From positions 230,319-294,318 of the forward strand of contig JBMNIZ010000012.1 of the NCBI GenBank assembly GCA_050951405.1: DNA of 64,000 bases. Reading direction: 5' to 3'. A program made the position numbers and the translations under genes. This DNA comes from JBMNIZ01 sp050951405 (GTDB lineage Bacteria; Bacillota; DULZ01). The notes under the pieces were generated by a model that was given only the letters and a program-made list of their open reading frames with translations, had not been told where the DNA came from and searched no databases. Shown piece by piece: positions 42,542-51,372 of the stretch (positions within the stretch are counted from its first letter, which is position 1; each line of letters opens with the position of its first letter).

Positions 42542-43333
42542 CTATGCGCTTTTTTGTTCACGTTCGATTACAGGCAATATACCTTTCTTGTTTTTAAGAA
42601 GGTCATAGATAAATAGCCTTCCTTTTTGTGTCCAATATGTGTGCATTACGCTTCTTTCTGCATCAATAGCATGAGTCTTGGACTGCGTGTATCCTTGATC
42701 GGCGTACTCCTGATATAAAAGCCAGCAGTTTCCCATTTTGTACTGTACTCCAAGCTCATGAAGCAGCTTATTGAAAGCGCGGCCAGACATTCCGTAATCC
42801 TTGGCAATTTTAGTGATAGGTACTAAGGATTTGTTTTGTAGAATCTGGTCATAGTAAGAAGCTTTGGGCCTGAGCTCACCAATAATTTGCTTCTGCTTGG
42901 CAGTCTCTAGCTCCAATTGTCTAGCTTTTTCCTTAGCCTGTTTGTATTCTGTAAAGAGCTTAATGCCCAAATCGGGATTATTTAAGATGTCGTCGATGAG
43001 GGCATCGGTGGCATAAAACCCGTATTTTCTAATAGAAGGCAACACCTCATCGAAAACCCATCTTTCAAACTGCTCTGCTTTGGGTAGATTGGAGCGGATA
43101 ATCAAGCGATAAAGATCGCCTTCGGGGATAAAATTCATCACTTGTGTTCGACCTAGATTATCGATGATGTCGTGTTTCACGACCCCACGACAGTGACGGG
43201 ATATGGCATCTCTGGTATTGGTGTATCCCAAGATGGCAGCACACCTGCTAGCGGGAAAGTATTCTTTGCCATTGATAATTAAAATGTTTAACTCACCAAA
43301 TTCTTTATGGTTAAAAATTTTCACATCTCTCAT
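42542..43333 (-). CDS. Phage antirepressor: BRO-N plus KilAC domains
   Basis: 263 residues. The N-terminal BRO domain (FNHKEFGELNILIINGKEYFPASRCAAILGYTNTRDAISRHC...EGDLYRLIIRSNLPKAEQFERWVFDEVLPSIRKYG) is followed by a coiled linker (KEKARQLELETAKQKQ) and the KilAC DNA-binding domain (PITKIAKDYGMSGRAFNKLLHELGVQYK). Such proteins counter repressors or act as phage regulators. Encoded 15 bases before the DUF4406 gene and 13 after the polymerase. Confidence 0.92.
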   Translation of the reverse strand: MRDVKIFNHKEFGELNILIINGKEYFPASRCAAILGYTNTRDAISRHCRGVVKHDIIDNLGRTQVMNFIPEGDLYRLIIRSNLPKAEQFERWVFDEVLPSIRKYGFYATDALIDDILNNPDLGIKLFTEYKQAKEKARQLELETAKQKQIIGELRPKASYYDQILQNKSLVPITKIAKDYGMSGRAFNKLLHELGVQYKMGNCWLLYQEYADQGYTQSKTHAIDAERSVMHTYWTQKGRLFIYDLLKNKKGILPVIEREQKSA

Positions 43334-43346
43334 GAATGAAAACCTC

Positions 43347-45296
43347 CTAATCTTTCATATAGTAATCACTCTCAAAACCCTCTGCCTGCAAGGGTAACCC
43401 TGGTGCCCAGTCAATCGGTTGGCTCATGATTGCCTCCACTTCTTTAAGTGAGCCAAAGCCATAAGGCACATCCAACACCACCTCGTCATGCACATGAAAT
43501 GCGATTTTATAGCCGGCGGCATCCAGCCTTAGGAGAGATTCGGCCAAACAATCTCTAGCAATGGCCTGGACAATATTTTCCGTGATTTTCCCCCCATAGG
43601 TATCGATCCGACACCATTTGCCCAGCTCCACACCTTCATAGGTCAGTTTATCTTTGTTAAAGCGTTCATCTAGTTCAATCCTGGGCCTCACATAAACTAG
43701 ACTCCTACCTGAGGGCAATCTGATAAATAGCACTCCGCTTTTGTAATAAAATTTAAGCCCATATCGCATATTGACCGCTGTTCTATCTTTTACGGCTCGA
43801 ATAGCTGCTTCTTCCACGTCCCACCAGAGTTTTACGATATTCGGGTTAGACTGCCGCCAAGCTGCAACAATTTCCGGCAGCTCATCCTCTGATAGCCCCA
43901 TGCTTAAAGCTCCCATGGCCTTTAAGGCTCCAACGCTACCCTGGTAGCCACAGGCCAAAGTAGCAATTTTACCTTTTTGCCGCAGCTCGTATTCCGGGTT
44001 ACCCCGAACAATAAGCTCCATCGGCACCCCAAACATCCTGCTGGCGGTCATCTCATAAATCTTGCCATGCCCCTTGAAGGTATCTATAACCCACTCCTCC
44101 CCTGCCAGCCAAGCAATAACCCGAGCTTCAATGGCACTAAAGTCTGATATAATAAACCGGCATCCTGGAGAGGGAATAAAAGCTGTTCTAATGAGTTGGG
44201 ATAATACATCAGGCACACTGTCAAACAATAGCTCCAGAGCTTTATAATCCCCAACCTTGAGAAGCCTTCTGCCCAAGTCCAAATCGCTCATGTTGTTTCT
44301 AGGAAGGTTATGCACCTGCACCAGCCTCCCCGCCCAGCGTCCCGTTCGGTTGGCTCCATAGTATTGCAACAACCCTCTAACCCGCCTATCCTTGCATACT
44401 GCCCGTTCCATCGCTTCATATTTTCTAACAGAAGTTTTGGACATATCCTGTCTGAGTTCCAGCACCCGCTTCACTGTCGGATTGCTTATTTTGGCTAGCA
44501 GTTCTTCCACATTTGCTTTGGCCAGGCTTTCCACTTTGATACCATGTTCATCTTGAAGCCATGTCTTTAACTGGGTAGGGCTATTGGGATTTTCCAGCCC
44601 GGTTAAATGGGTGGCTTCCTTCATCAATTTCTTCTGGTAACCTCCATCGCATTGAATGGCGTTTTCCACCAGCCTTTGGTCTACCCTAACTCCGTAGTCG
44701 TTAATGCGCTGGTCGAGGTACCATAACCGCATTTCCTTTTCCGGCATCGGATAGCGCTCTAGCCTTTGCCGAATGGCCCTTTCCACTTCCACATCTTGTT
44801 TGCAGTAAGCCTTAAATAAAGTCCACTTCTCCCTATCGTGGTGGGGAAGGTTTCTAGTTCTGCCACCGTTAGACTTGGTCGGTTTACAAGGCATTGAAAA
44901 GTATCGGATTAGCGCCTTCCCCTCCTGCATCTTTTGAGTGGATAGATTTAACACTTTAGCCACCTTCTCCAAACTTGTCGGTAGACCCAAGGTTAAGGCA
45001 TGAGCTTGGCTGCAGTACCACTGCTGGGGTGGCATTGGTATGTTGAGATATTGCGCCAGACAAGTTCTCTCGAAGTTAGCATTAAATGCTGTTTTGATTA
45101 CAGTTGAGTTCGTTAAAGCACTGATAATCTCATCTGGGATGGCCTCATTATTAGCTAAATCGATAACCTGCACTGGGTCGTTATTAAAGGTATAACCAAA
45201 CAATAATATGGTGAAATCCGCCGCCTGGGTGTAAGCGTAGACCCCACATCTGGCGAGGTCTACGCTGCTGTAGGTTTCGATATCTATGGATAGCAT
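43347..45296 (-). CDS. Phage DNA polymerase, family A, with 3'-5' exonuclease domain
   Basis: About 649 residues from ATG 45296 (MLSIDIETYSSVDL); the longer frame to 45344 overlaps the DUF2815 gene. The exonuclease motif DIETYS lies at the N-terminus, with FNANFERTCL and YCKQDVEVERAI as later Exo motifs. Polymerase motif A is ISDFSAIEARVIAWLAGE (about 383), motif B RQKGKIATLACGYQG (about 442) and motif C FHVHDEVVLDVP (about 604). This compact polA form is typical of Firmicutes siphophages and replicates phage DNA with the neighbouring ssDNA-binding protein and primase. Confidence 0.95.
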   Translation of the reverse strand: MLSIDIETYSSVDLARCGVYAYTQAADFTILLFGYTFNNDPVQVIDLANNEAIPDEIISALTNSTVIKTAFNANFERTCLAQYLNIPMPPQQWYCSQAHALTLGLPTSLEKVAKVLNLSTQKMQEGKALIRYFSMPCKPTKSNGGRTRNLPHHDREKWTLFKAYCKQDVEVERAIRQRLERYPMPEKEMRLWYLDQRINDYGVRVDQRLVENAIQCDGGYQKKLMKEATHLTGLENPNSPTQLKTWLQDEHGIKVESLAKANVEELLAKISNPTVKRVLELRQDMSKTSVRKYEAMERAVCKDRRVRGLLQYYGANRTGRWAGRLVQVHNLPRNNMSDLDLGRRLLKVGDYKALELLFDSVPDVLSQLIRTAFIPSPGCRFIISDFSAIEARVIAWLAGEEWVIDTFKGHGKIYEMTASRMFGVPMELIVRGNPEYELRQKGKIATLACGYQGSVGALKAMGALSMGLSEDELPEIVAAWRQSNPNIVKLWWDVEEAAIRAVKDRTAVNMRYGLKFYYKSGVLFIRLPSGRSLVYVRPRIELDERFNKDKLTYEGVELGKWCRIDTYGGKITENIVQAIARDCLAESLLRLDAAGYKIAFHVHDEVVLDVPYGFGSLKEVEAIMSQPIDWAPGLPLQAEGFESDYYMKD

Positions 45297-45297
45297 G

Positions 45298-45834
45298 CTA
45301 TTCGAGAATGTCGAGAGCATCATCGGCCAAGAGTTCAAAATCATCTTCAGGCTTGGATCTGCCGCCTAACGGCTCACCATCTTCGAGCTTTTGTAGGTTT
45401 TGTAAACCTGCGGCAATACCTTTATTCCCGTTGACGTTGTAGGCATAAAAGATAATACTGGCCCTGCCATAGCAACCTGAATAAAACTCAGTCGGATCTA
45501 AGATAGGCTCAACATTTTTATCTACGATTCCAGGCTTAATGAAACTATCGGCATTTACAAAATAGCTGTCAGCATAGGCTTCATCATCAGATCTGTCGGT
45601 ATCTCCATCCCGTAAGGGAGTTTTAAGATTGGCTGGGATTTTACCGCCAAGCTTGGCAAGCCCCTCTTTCTTAGCTATTTCAATAGCAGCCTTAATCTTT
45701 TTTAATGTCTCTTTATCGCTTTTGGGAATGATTAAAGAAACCGAATACTTGGGGTCACTGCCGTTTACTGATTTTGGCTCCCACACATTCACATATGAAA
45801 ATCTAACCTTACCGGTTATCACTTTAGTTGACAT
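45298..45834 (-). CDS. DUF2815 single-stranded DNA-binding-like protein
   Basis: 178 residues. MSTKVITGKVRFSYVNVWEPKSVNGSDPKYSVSLIIPKSDKETLKKI and GCYGRASIIFYAYNVNGNKGIAAGLQNLQKLEDGEPLGG are the DUF2815 pattern, an OB-fold related to T7 gp2.5. The acidic C-terminal tail (EDDFELLADDALDILE) is what phage SSBs use to contact polymerase. It lies between the Cas4-like nuclease (adjacent, no gap) and the polymerase. Confidence 0.9.
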   Translation of the reverse strand: MSTKVITGKVRFSYVNVWEPKSVNGSDPKYSVSLIIPKSDKETLKKIKAAIEIAKKEGLAKLGGKIPANLKTPLRDGDTDRSDDEAYADSYFVNADSFIKPGIVDKNVEPILDPTEFYSGCYGRASIIFYAYNVNGNKGIAAGLQNLQKLEDGEPLGGRSKPEDDFELLADDALDILE

Positions 45835-47040
45835 CTATATTTCCTCCTTAAAATCAATTTCAGCTGTGCTTTTTATTGCCGGTCGTTTATCATCCACACT
45901 GACCAGCTTTGGTTTCCCAGGGGGCTTTTTAATGTATGGCCCCAACAGCTCATTAAACTGCTCCCTGCCCACCAGCCGTTCCATGGCCGTAATGCCCAGC
46001 AGCTTTTTGGCATAGATCTTGTCCTCACCAAAGCCTGCCGCCATTAAAACTTCTGCCGCTTGAGCTTCGTCTTCATATCGCCGGTAGCTTCGGCCCTCAA
46101 TCAGCTTGTATCCTGGCCATTCCTTGTTATGATTTACGGCTTGGTCTAAGGCGTAAGCCTGGACATCGCTAACCCAGCTTTGTAGTGCATCAGCTATTGC
46201 CATGACTTCAATGATCTCCTCGTCGGTTAAAAGAGGCGGCTTTTTGAAGTCATGCTGGGCGAGCTTCATATGCTCGTCAGCCCTGGCTCGGCAGGTGAAG
46301 CGCACTTTACAAAAACGGCAATGTTCGCCGGGTTTAAACTCGCCCTTACCATTAGAGGCTAACGCTGCTTTTGGTTTGGCAACACTCTCTCCCCAGTTAA
46401 CTAACTCGTCCACTCCCATTTCATCAGAGGAGATACTATCCAACCTAGGTTGGTGGATGGTCATTTTTACGATATTGATGTCATAGAGGACAGAAAAATG
46501 ATTTATAGCTCCTAAGGCATAAAGCCGCATTTGGCTGTTATCTACCGCTGAAACTTGCACCCCTCTTCCAAACTTAAGATCTACCACTTCCAGTACATCA
46601 TCAGTCACCAACACTAGATCCCCGGTGCCAAAACCCTCTCGCACCCAGGGACTGTAATCCAGTTTGGCTTCCAGAAGCACTACTGCGTCTTTGGTGCGAG
46701 CTTTTGCTTCATTGATTTTTTCAATGGCAAAGTCCACATAGGTTTGCACATCGTCCTCTAGTTCTTGGCTGTAAAATTTGTCTTGCTTTAGCTTTTTAAG
46801 TTTGCTCTCATACTTAAGAGCAGTAATGTTTTCTAAGTAGCGGGCTAGTTTAAGCTCAGCCAAAGCATGGGCAAAGGTGCCTTCCTGGGCGTACTCACTG
46901 GACTTTTCTTCTATCTCAGCTTCCAACTTGGCCGAGGGTGGACAATTAAGCCATTTCTCGGAGCCAGAAGCAGATAGTAATGCATGGCCCAGGCCAGCCT
47001 CTCTTGCGCCTGAAGCGCAATTCACCTTCTGTCTTGCCAT
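45835..47040 (-). CDS. DUF2800 Cas4/RecB-like exonuclease
   Basis: 401 residues. SGSEKWLNCPPSAKLEAEIEEKSSEYAQEGTFAHALAELKL is the DUF2800 start with the first Cys. GTGDLVLVTDDVLEVVDLKFGRG gives the PD-(D/E)xK acidic and Lys residues. EHCRFCKVRFTCRARAD holds three Cys that, with the N-terminal one, could bind an iron-sulfur cluster as in Cas4/AddB. Probably the resecting exonuclease of the phage recombination module, paired with the DUF2815 protein. Confidence 0.9.
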   Translation of the reverse strand: MARQKVNCASGAREAGLGHALLSASGSEKWLNCPPSAKLEAEIEEKSSEYAQEGTFAHALAELKLARYLENITALKYESKLKKLKQDKFYSQELEDDVQTYVDFAIEKINEAKARTKDAVVLLEAKLDYSPWVREGFGTGDLVLVTDDVLEVVDLKFGRGVQVSAVDNSQMRLYALGAINHFSVLYDINIVKMTIHQPRLDSISSDEMGVDELVNWGESVAKPKAALASNGKGEFKPGEHCRFCKVRFTCRARADEHMKLAQHDFKKPPLLTDEEIIEVMAIADALQSWVSDVQAYALDQAVNHNKEWPGYKLIEGRSYRRYEDEAQAAEVLMAAGFGEDKIYAKKLLGITAMERLVGREQFNELLGPYIKKPPGKPKLVSVDDKRPAIKSTAEIDFKEEI

Positions 47041-47319
47041 TTATACTCCCTCCGCATCTTCAAGGAGTGCCGGGTATTTTTCTTCTGGAATGTCTGAGAG
47101 CTTTTCTCCACCATGTCTTTGTAAAAGCGCCTTAACCTCTGCTTGTTTGCCCTCTTGCATCAGTGCCGCCAGCTTTGCTCTAACGTCCTCTAGAGTAATC
47201 TCCTGTAGAGTAGTTGTTGTTTCTTTGCACTTGGTTGACTTTTCTTTTGCCAGTTTTTCTATGCTAGTTGCCAACTTCCTAAGGTCCTTTGCAATATTTA
47301 AAACAACATCATCTATCAA
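47041..47319 (-). CDS. Small phage protein, often labelled rrp5-like (paralogue 1)
   Basis: 92 residues: a coiled N-terminus (LNIAKDLRKLATSIEKLAKEK) and the conserved block LQEITLEDVRAKLAALMQEGKQAEVKALLQRHGGEKLSDIPEEKYPALLEDAEGV. Homologues beside phage recombination genes in Clostridia are sometimes named rRNA biogenesis protein rrp5, which has no support. The neighbouring gene encodes a clear paralogue. Function unknown; the position next to DUF2800 suggests a recombination or replication helper. Confidence 0.75.
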   Translation of the reverse strand: MIDDVVLNIAKDLRKLATSIEKLAKEKSTKCKETTTTLQEITLEDVRAKLAALMQEGKQAEVKALLQRHGGEKLSDIPEEKYPALLEDAEGV

Positions 47320-47333
47320 CTTCTTTCCCTCCT

Positions 47334-47585
47334 TTACAACTTTTTGGCTTCTTGGTAAAAGGCCATATAGTCTTCCGGGTTTACCTCCACCAATTTCCCT
47401 GCCTCATATTTTTTGAGTAACGTTTTAATTTCAGATACTCTACCTTTTTGCATTTTCTCTGTGAGCACGATGCTAATGTCCTGAAGAGTGATCTCATCTG
47501 GATCTAACTCACCTTTTGCCAAGGCACGATATCCTGCCGCAAGTCTTTCTAATTCCTCTACTAGTGCAAAATGCAGTTCACTCAT
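47334..47585 (-). CDS. Small phage protein, often labelled rrp5-like (paralogue 2)
   Basis: 83 residues with the same block as its neighbour: EITLQDISIVLTEKMQKGRVSEIKTLLKKYEAGKLVEVNPEDYMAFYQEAKKL. Shared positions include ITLxD, MQxGxxxE(V/I)KxLL, KL and PExY or PEDY. 14 bases separate the two genes. Tandem duplication with divergence; the two could form a heteromer. Confidence 0.75.
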   Translation of the reverse strand: MSELHFALVEELERLAAGYRALAKGELDPDEITLQDISIVLTEKMQKGRVSEIKTLLKKYEAGKLVEVNPEDYMAFYQEAKKL

Positions 47586-47603
47586 GACTCCACCTTCTTT
47601 CCT

Positions 47604-47927
47604 TTAACTACTCAGAGCAAAATCTTTAATAATGCTATTCATCACCATTAGGTCGTTGCCGGAAAGGTTAGCACTTAATCGTTCCAACAGTTCTTGCTGT
47701 TCAGGTTTTAGATATTTCTTGTGCAAATAATAGCCATCTGCTACCCTTACACCTCCGCCATAACGACCCCGGATGGTTTCTATTGGGTAAGAAAGCGATA
47801 GGATGTCAATGTCGTTTTTAATTGTTCTGACACTTACACCAAACTCAGCAGCCAGATTAGCCATAGTGTCTTGCCTCCTGCGGCATAAGGCTTCTATGAT
47901 TTCCATCCGCCTTTCATTTGGCCCCAT
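47604..47927 (-). CDS. HTH regulator (DeoR/HTH_11-like)
   Basis: 107 residues. RMEIIEALCRRRQDTMANLAAEFGVSVRTIKNDIDILSLSYPIETIRGRYGGGVRVADGYYL is a winged helix of the HTH_11/DeoR type, followed by a short helical tail (LKPEQQELLERLSANLSGNDLMVMNSIIKDFAL). It lacks the WYL domain. First gene of the early operon after a terminator, so likely an early regulator. GGGGTGAGAAAGCG precedes the ATG. Confidence 0.8.
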   Translation of the reverse strand: MGPNERRMEIIEALCRRRQDTMANLAAEFGVSVRTIKNDIDILSLSYPIETIRGRYGGGVRVADGYYLHKKYLKPEQQELLERLSANLSGNDLMVMNSIIKDFALSS

Positions 47928-48018
47928 CGCTTTCTCACCCCCCTTCCATTTGCTCTGTGACTAAAGAGTAAATGTTAAATATGCAGGTCTATTTCATATT
48001 TAGAAAAGTATTTAAAAC

Positions 48019-48093
48019 AAAAAAATAGCCAGATGAAATGATATGTGCTAAGGAAATCACCCCAAAACACATTTCATTTCAATCCGGCTATCA
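48019..48093 (-). terminator. Long hairpin terminator between the 99-residue gene and the early operon
   Basis: The minus-strand arms ATAGCC-GAAATG-ATGTG pair imperfectly around a central loop (GGGGTGATTTCC region) and are followed by TTTTTTTG. 47928-48018 must therefore hold the promoter of the early operon, though I see no consensus boxes. Confidence 0.65.
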
Positions 48094-48128
48094 GACAGCT
48101 CACGTGGGATTGATAAAGTATTAAATTG

Positions 48129-48428
48129 TTAGGAAACTTTTCTTAGTTTCTTTTTGTAAATTGATTTTGCTATATGCCTTAGATCTTTAACATCTTGAGG
48201 CTCCAAATATGGTTCTAGAATCCATTCTAAATTTATGTCTATGGGCTCGGCAACATCTCGGCATTTTGCTGAGATAAAAAGGGCCTCTTCCTTAATTAGC
48301 AAGTTAAACAACAGTTTGTTATGCCGTTTATTATTTTTGAAGACCGTATGTCGAACCTCTTTTAGTAGCAAAGGCATACCCCCTTTCTTATCCTTTTTTG
48401 TTTCCTTGAATTCATTATAGATATGCAC
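48129..48428 (-). CDS. Small protein of unknown function next to the immunity switch
   Basis: 99 residues, basic (KETKKDKKGG, KNNKRHNK, YKKKLRKVS) with a hydrophobic core LLFNLLIKEEALFISAK. No family recognised. The start is GTG at 48428 with AAAGGAAA upstream. It lies directly behind the TACGC-N6-GCGTA operator-like site and is followed by a terminator, so it is a single-gene unit probably controlled by ImmR. That makes it a candidate immunity or superinfection-exclusion gene, which is inference. Confidence 0.6.
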   Translation of the reverse strand: MHIYNEFKETKKDKKGGMPLLLKEVRHTVFKNNKRHNKLLFNLLIKEEALFISAKCRDVAEPIDINLEWILEPYLEPQDVKDLRHIAKSIYKKKLRKVS

Positions 48429-48445
48429 TTTTCCTTTACGCCATA

Positions 48446-48461
48446 TACGCCATCTAGCGTA
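48446..48461 (-). promoter_or_regulatory. Operator-like site upstream of the 99-residue gene
   Basis: TACGC-CATCTA-GCGTA, with an extra half-site TTACGC at 48436-48441. The same arms and 6-base spacer occur at 52312-52327 over the immR promoter. Likely ImmR binding site. Confidence 0.6.
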
Positions 48462-49033
48462 ATGAATGGTAAAAAAAATATAGCTTAAAACAGGGAAGGT
48501 TGTAAATCATCCTTCGCCACAATAAAATCAAATTTACGCAATTTAATGAAGGCCGCTTGCTTGGATACCCCATATACCCCTGCTATTAACCTTGGGAATT
48601 CCTCCTCAGCAAACCAATCGTGCTGCCAATCAATTCCGGTTATTACTCTGCCACCAGTAATACCATTTAAATTAAGTATTTCTAAAGCTAGTGGTATAAA
48701 GGTAGACTTTGGCATGGCTATGGCTGATGCAAAATAATCGGCTTGGTGTTCCCGGAAATCTTCAGATGTTACAAGCGCCTTTTTCCGCCCGAAACTTTCG
48801 ATATTATTGTGGCGGCAACATACAACTGGCCTAATCTTAGGCTTTTCATCTTTAAAAAGGGAAAGTTGCCCACTATTATCAGGTGCAGTAAAGACACCAG
48901 GATGAAGCCATAAATGGCCCCCTTTGTCAATGGCCATTTGAAAAACCGCATTTTTGGTCACTAAAAAACCAGCAATTTTGGCCATGAAAAACCAGCAGTC
49001 ATACAGAATTTAATCCTTGCGATAACGGTAGAG

Positions 49034-49083
49034 GAATTGCCTAGGAGGCAGTGGAGCGTAGCGGAACGCCTCCTAGGCAATTC
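49034..49083. repeat. Perfect 16-bp inverted repeat downstream of istB (copy B)
   Basis: Same arms and loop as at 2226-2275 (GAATTGCCTAGGAGGC and complement). Confidence 0.8.
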
Positions 49084-49105
49084 GCACTCGCTTAATCCGG
49101 TTTAT

Positions 49106-49894
49106 TTAGCCTGTAGTTGCCGCTATCTTATTTGTTGGTTGTATTAATCGGTTTCTTACCCGATAACTGTTCCCCCTAAGGTTAAACACATGGGCATGGT
49201 GTAGTAAGCGATCTAAGATAGCTGCAGCAGTACTCATGTTCACAAAAAGAGTGCCCCATTCTCCAAAATCCAGGTTGCTGGTAATGATCAAAGAACGGTT
49301 TTCGTAAGCTTTGGTGACCAGCTGGAAAATATGGTCTGATGCGGTTTCATCCATGGACACATAGCCCAGTTCGTCCAGAATGATAAGGTCATTTTTTAAG
49401 ATATTGTTAATCTTTCTGTTCAGGCTGTTATCGGCTAAAGCTGCATAAAGCTCGGCAATGAGGTCCGTGAGTGTGTAAAAACGGACTTGGTAACCTTTTA
49501 GCACTGCCTTAACTCCCAGGGCAATGGCCAGGTGGCTCTTGCCTACTCCCGGTGGACCCAGAAAGATGATGTTCTCCTTGGCTTCGATAAATTGAAGGGT
49601 TGCCAGATCATAGATGCTTTGTTGGGTGATGCTGTTTTGGAAACTAAAATCAAATTCTTCCAAAGTCTTTATCTGGGGAAAGCAGGCTCTTTTCATTCTT
49701 TTTTCTTGTTGGGTCTTGTCTCTATGTTCCACCTCCTTGTTAATAACATAGGCTAAGAAATCCAGGTAGGATGGTTCTTCTTCCAGCGCCAATTCATTAA
49801 CATCGTCAAGGATGTTTCTAATATGGGGAAGTCTTAACCTTTTTAAATTCTGTTCCAGGGTTTTCCGATCGGCGGTTGGTATTTGTCTAATCAC
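49106..49894 (-). CDS. istB: IS21-family helper ATPase IstB (copy B)
   Basis: 262 residues; Walker A GPPGVGKSHLA, Walker B DLIILDELGY. Differs from copy A visibly at one residue (AYVINKEVE rather than AYVVNKEVE). It overlaps istA by four bases. Together with the intact IstA upstream it makes this the active IS21 copy. Confidence 0.95.
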   Translation of the reverse strand: MIRQIPTADRKTLEQNLKRLRLPHIRNILDDVNELALEEEPSYLDFLAYVINKEVEHRDKTQQEKRMKRACFPQIKTLEEFDFSFQNSITQQSIYDLATLQFIEAKENIIFLGPPGVGKSHLAIALGVKAVLKGYQVRFYTLTDLIAELYAALADNSLNRKINNILKNDLIILDELGYVSMDETASDHIFQLVTKAYENRSLIITSNLDFGEWGTLFVNMSTAAAILDRLLHHAHVFNLRGNSYRVRNRLIQPTNKIAATTG

Positions 49895-51372
49895 TGGATA
49901 ACCTCCTCGTAATAGCTGGTATCCCGGCGTTCTACTTCTACTTGGTAAGGAAGGTTATCCAGCTTGTAATTGGCTCTGTTGGAACCTACTGTAGGCAGAA
50001 TATTGGGGTTCTGGGATTGTTTTTGCAGTATTGATTTTAACTTTGCGTAACCAATAGCTCCAAACTTAAGAGCTCGTTCCATGGCTGCATTGATTTCAGA
50101 AGCACTGTAATCTTCTTTTAGGGAGATGATCTTCTGCATCTGTTCTCTAAGGTGCCCTTCCCGGCGTTGGCTAAGGTGCTGCAGGTATTCTTCGGCCACC
50201 GGGGCCAAGGCTTCAAACTCAGCTTGCAGTGGATGTTTAGGCCTTTGTTTCATTTTTTGATGCTCAGGGTAGTGGTCATCGTTAATGATTACTTGGTTTT
50301 TACCTTTTACCAAGGTATGTACAGCTACTACGTGCTCATCATCTAGAATTTCAATCCTGTCCTCGTATCGCCTGAAATGTACTGTTTTACGGGCCAGTTT
50401 AGCGGGGACTGAATATTTGTTGTTGTCTACGGAGATAAGGGCTGTTTTGCTGGCTTTCCGGGTTTCATAGACGGGTAAGGGTGCTTCGATTGCCGGCAAC
50501 GGTTTTAGATAGTTTCGTTCTTCTATTAGGCGTTCTTGAGGTATTTTACCGGTGGTGCCATGGACTTTAGCATTGGCCACTTCCTTAAGCCACACCTGCA
50601 ACTGCTGGTTTAGGTCTTCCAAGTTCTTAAATTCCCGCCCGTAGTAGAAGCTCTTTTTCAAGTACTTGACATTGGATTCTACTTTGCCCTTGCTTTCCGG
50701 ATCATTGATCCAACATGCTTTGGGTGTGAAGCCATATCTTAAAGCCAGTTCCAGAAGGGTAGAATTAAACCTCACTATCGTACCTACTCGTTCCGCTACC
50801 ACAGTTTTGGCGTTGTCAAAGAGGATTGTTTCGGGAATCCCTCCCACATACTCGAAAGCTCGATGTAGGCAGGCGTTAAAGACGGCCATATTGAGGGAAG
50901 TGATGAACTCCGCATATCTTTCTCTTGACCAACTTAGGCAGAAAACAAAGACATAAAGCTTAACCCGCCGGCCGTTTTCGACAATGGTGCCTAAGTGGCC
51001 CCAGTCAACCTGGGCTTGTTCACCTGGCAGGGTTTCATAGGGTTTGTATTCCCGGGAAAGTTTTGGTCGTACCTTAGAGACGTAGCGCCGGACGGTTCTT
51101 GCGGAGCCTTTATATCCCATTTTTTTAATTTCTTCATAAATTGTTTCTGCAAACAGTTCAGGCCATTTTTCCAGTCGATTTGTGATATACTCTTTGTAAA
51201 GATCGATTTTGGAACTTCGCTGGTAGACCGGTGGTGCTTTCAAAGGCTCTTCAACATCCCAATATTTTGCTACGGTGCCACGGTCCAGGTTTAAACGCTG
51301 TGCTGTGGCGGTCTTACTTAGGCCGGCTTTCCGACATTCTTGAATGTTCACGATTTCCCACACTCCTGTCAT
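49891..51372 (-). CDS. istA: IS21-family transposase IstA (copy B), intact
   Basis: 493 residues. N-terminal helix-turn-helix (NIQECRKAGLSKTATAQRLNLDRGTVAKYW), second DNA-binding part (YEEIKKMGYKGSARTVRRYV), and the DDE core with EQAQVDWGHLG (D), ETILFDNAKTVV (D) and DPESKGKVESNVKYLKKSF (E). A C-terminal beta-barrel (RKASKTALISVDNNKYSVPAKLARKTV) follows. It shows what copy A would encode without its frameshift, and could supply transposase for both. Confidence 0.95.
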   Translation of the reverse strand: MTGVWEIVNIQECRKAGLSKTATAQRLNLDRGTVAKYWDVEEPLKAPPVYQRSSKIDLYKEYITNRLEKWPELFAETIYEEIKKMGYKGSARTVRRYVSKVRPKLSREYKPYETLPGEQAQVDWGHLGTIVENGRRVKLYVFVFCLSWSRERYAEFITSLNMAVFNACLHRAFEYVGGIPETILFDNAKTVVAERVGTIVRFNSTLLELALRYGFTPKACWINDPESKGKVESNVKYLKKSFYYGREFKNLEDLNQQLQVWLKEVANAKVHGTTGKIPQERLIEERNYLKPLPAIEAPLPVYETRKASKTALISVDNNKYSVPAKLARKTVHFRRYEDRIEILDDEHVVAVHTLVKGKNQVIINDDHYPEHQKMKQRPKHPLQAEFEALAPVAEEYLQHLSQRREGHLREQMQKIISLKEDYSASEINAAMERALKFGAIGYAKLKSILQKQSQNPNILPTVGSNRANYKLDNLPYQVEVERRDTSYYEEVIQ

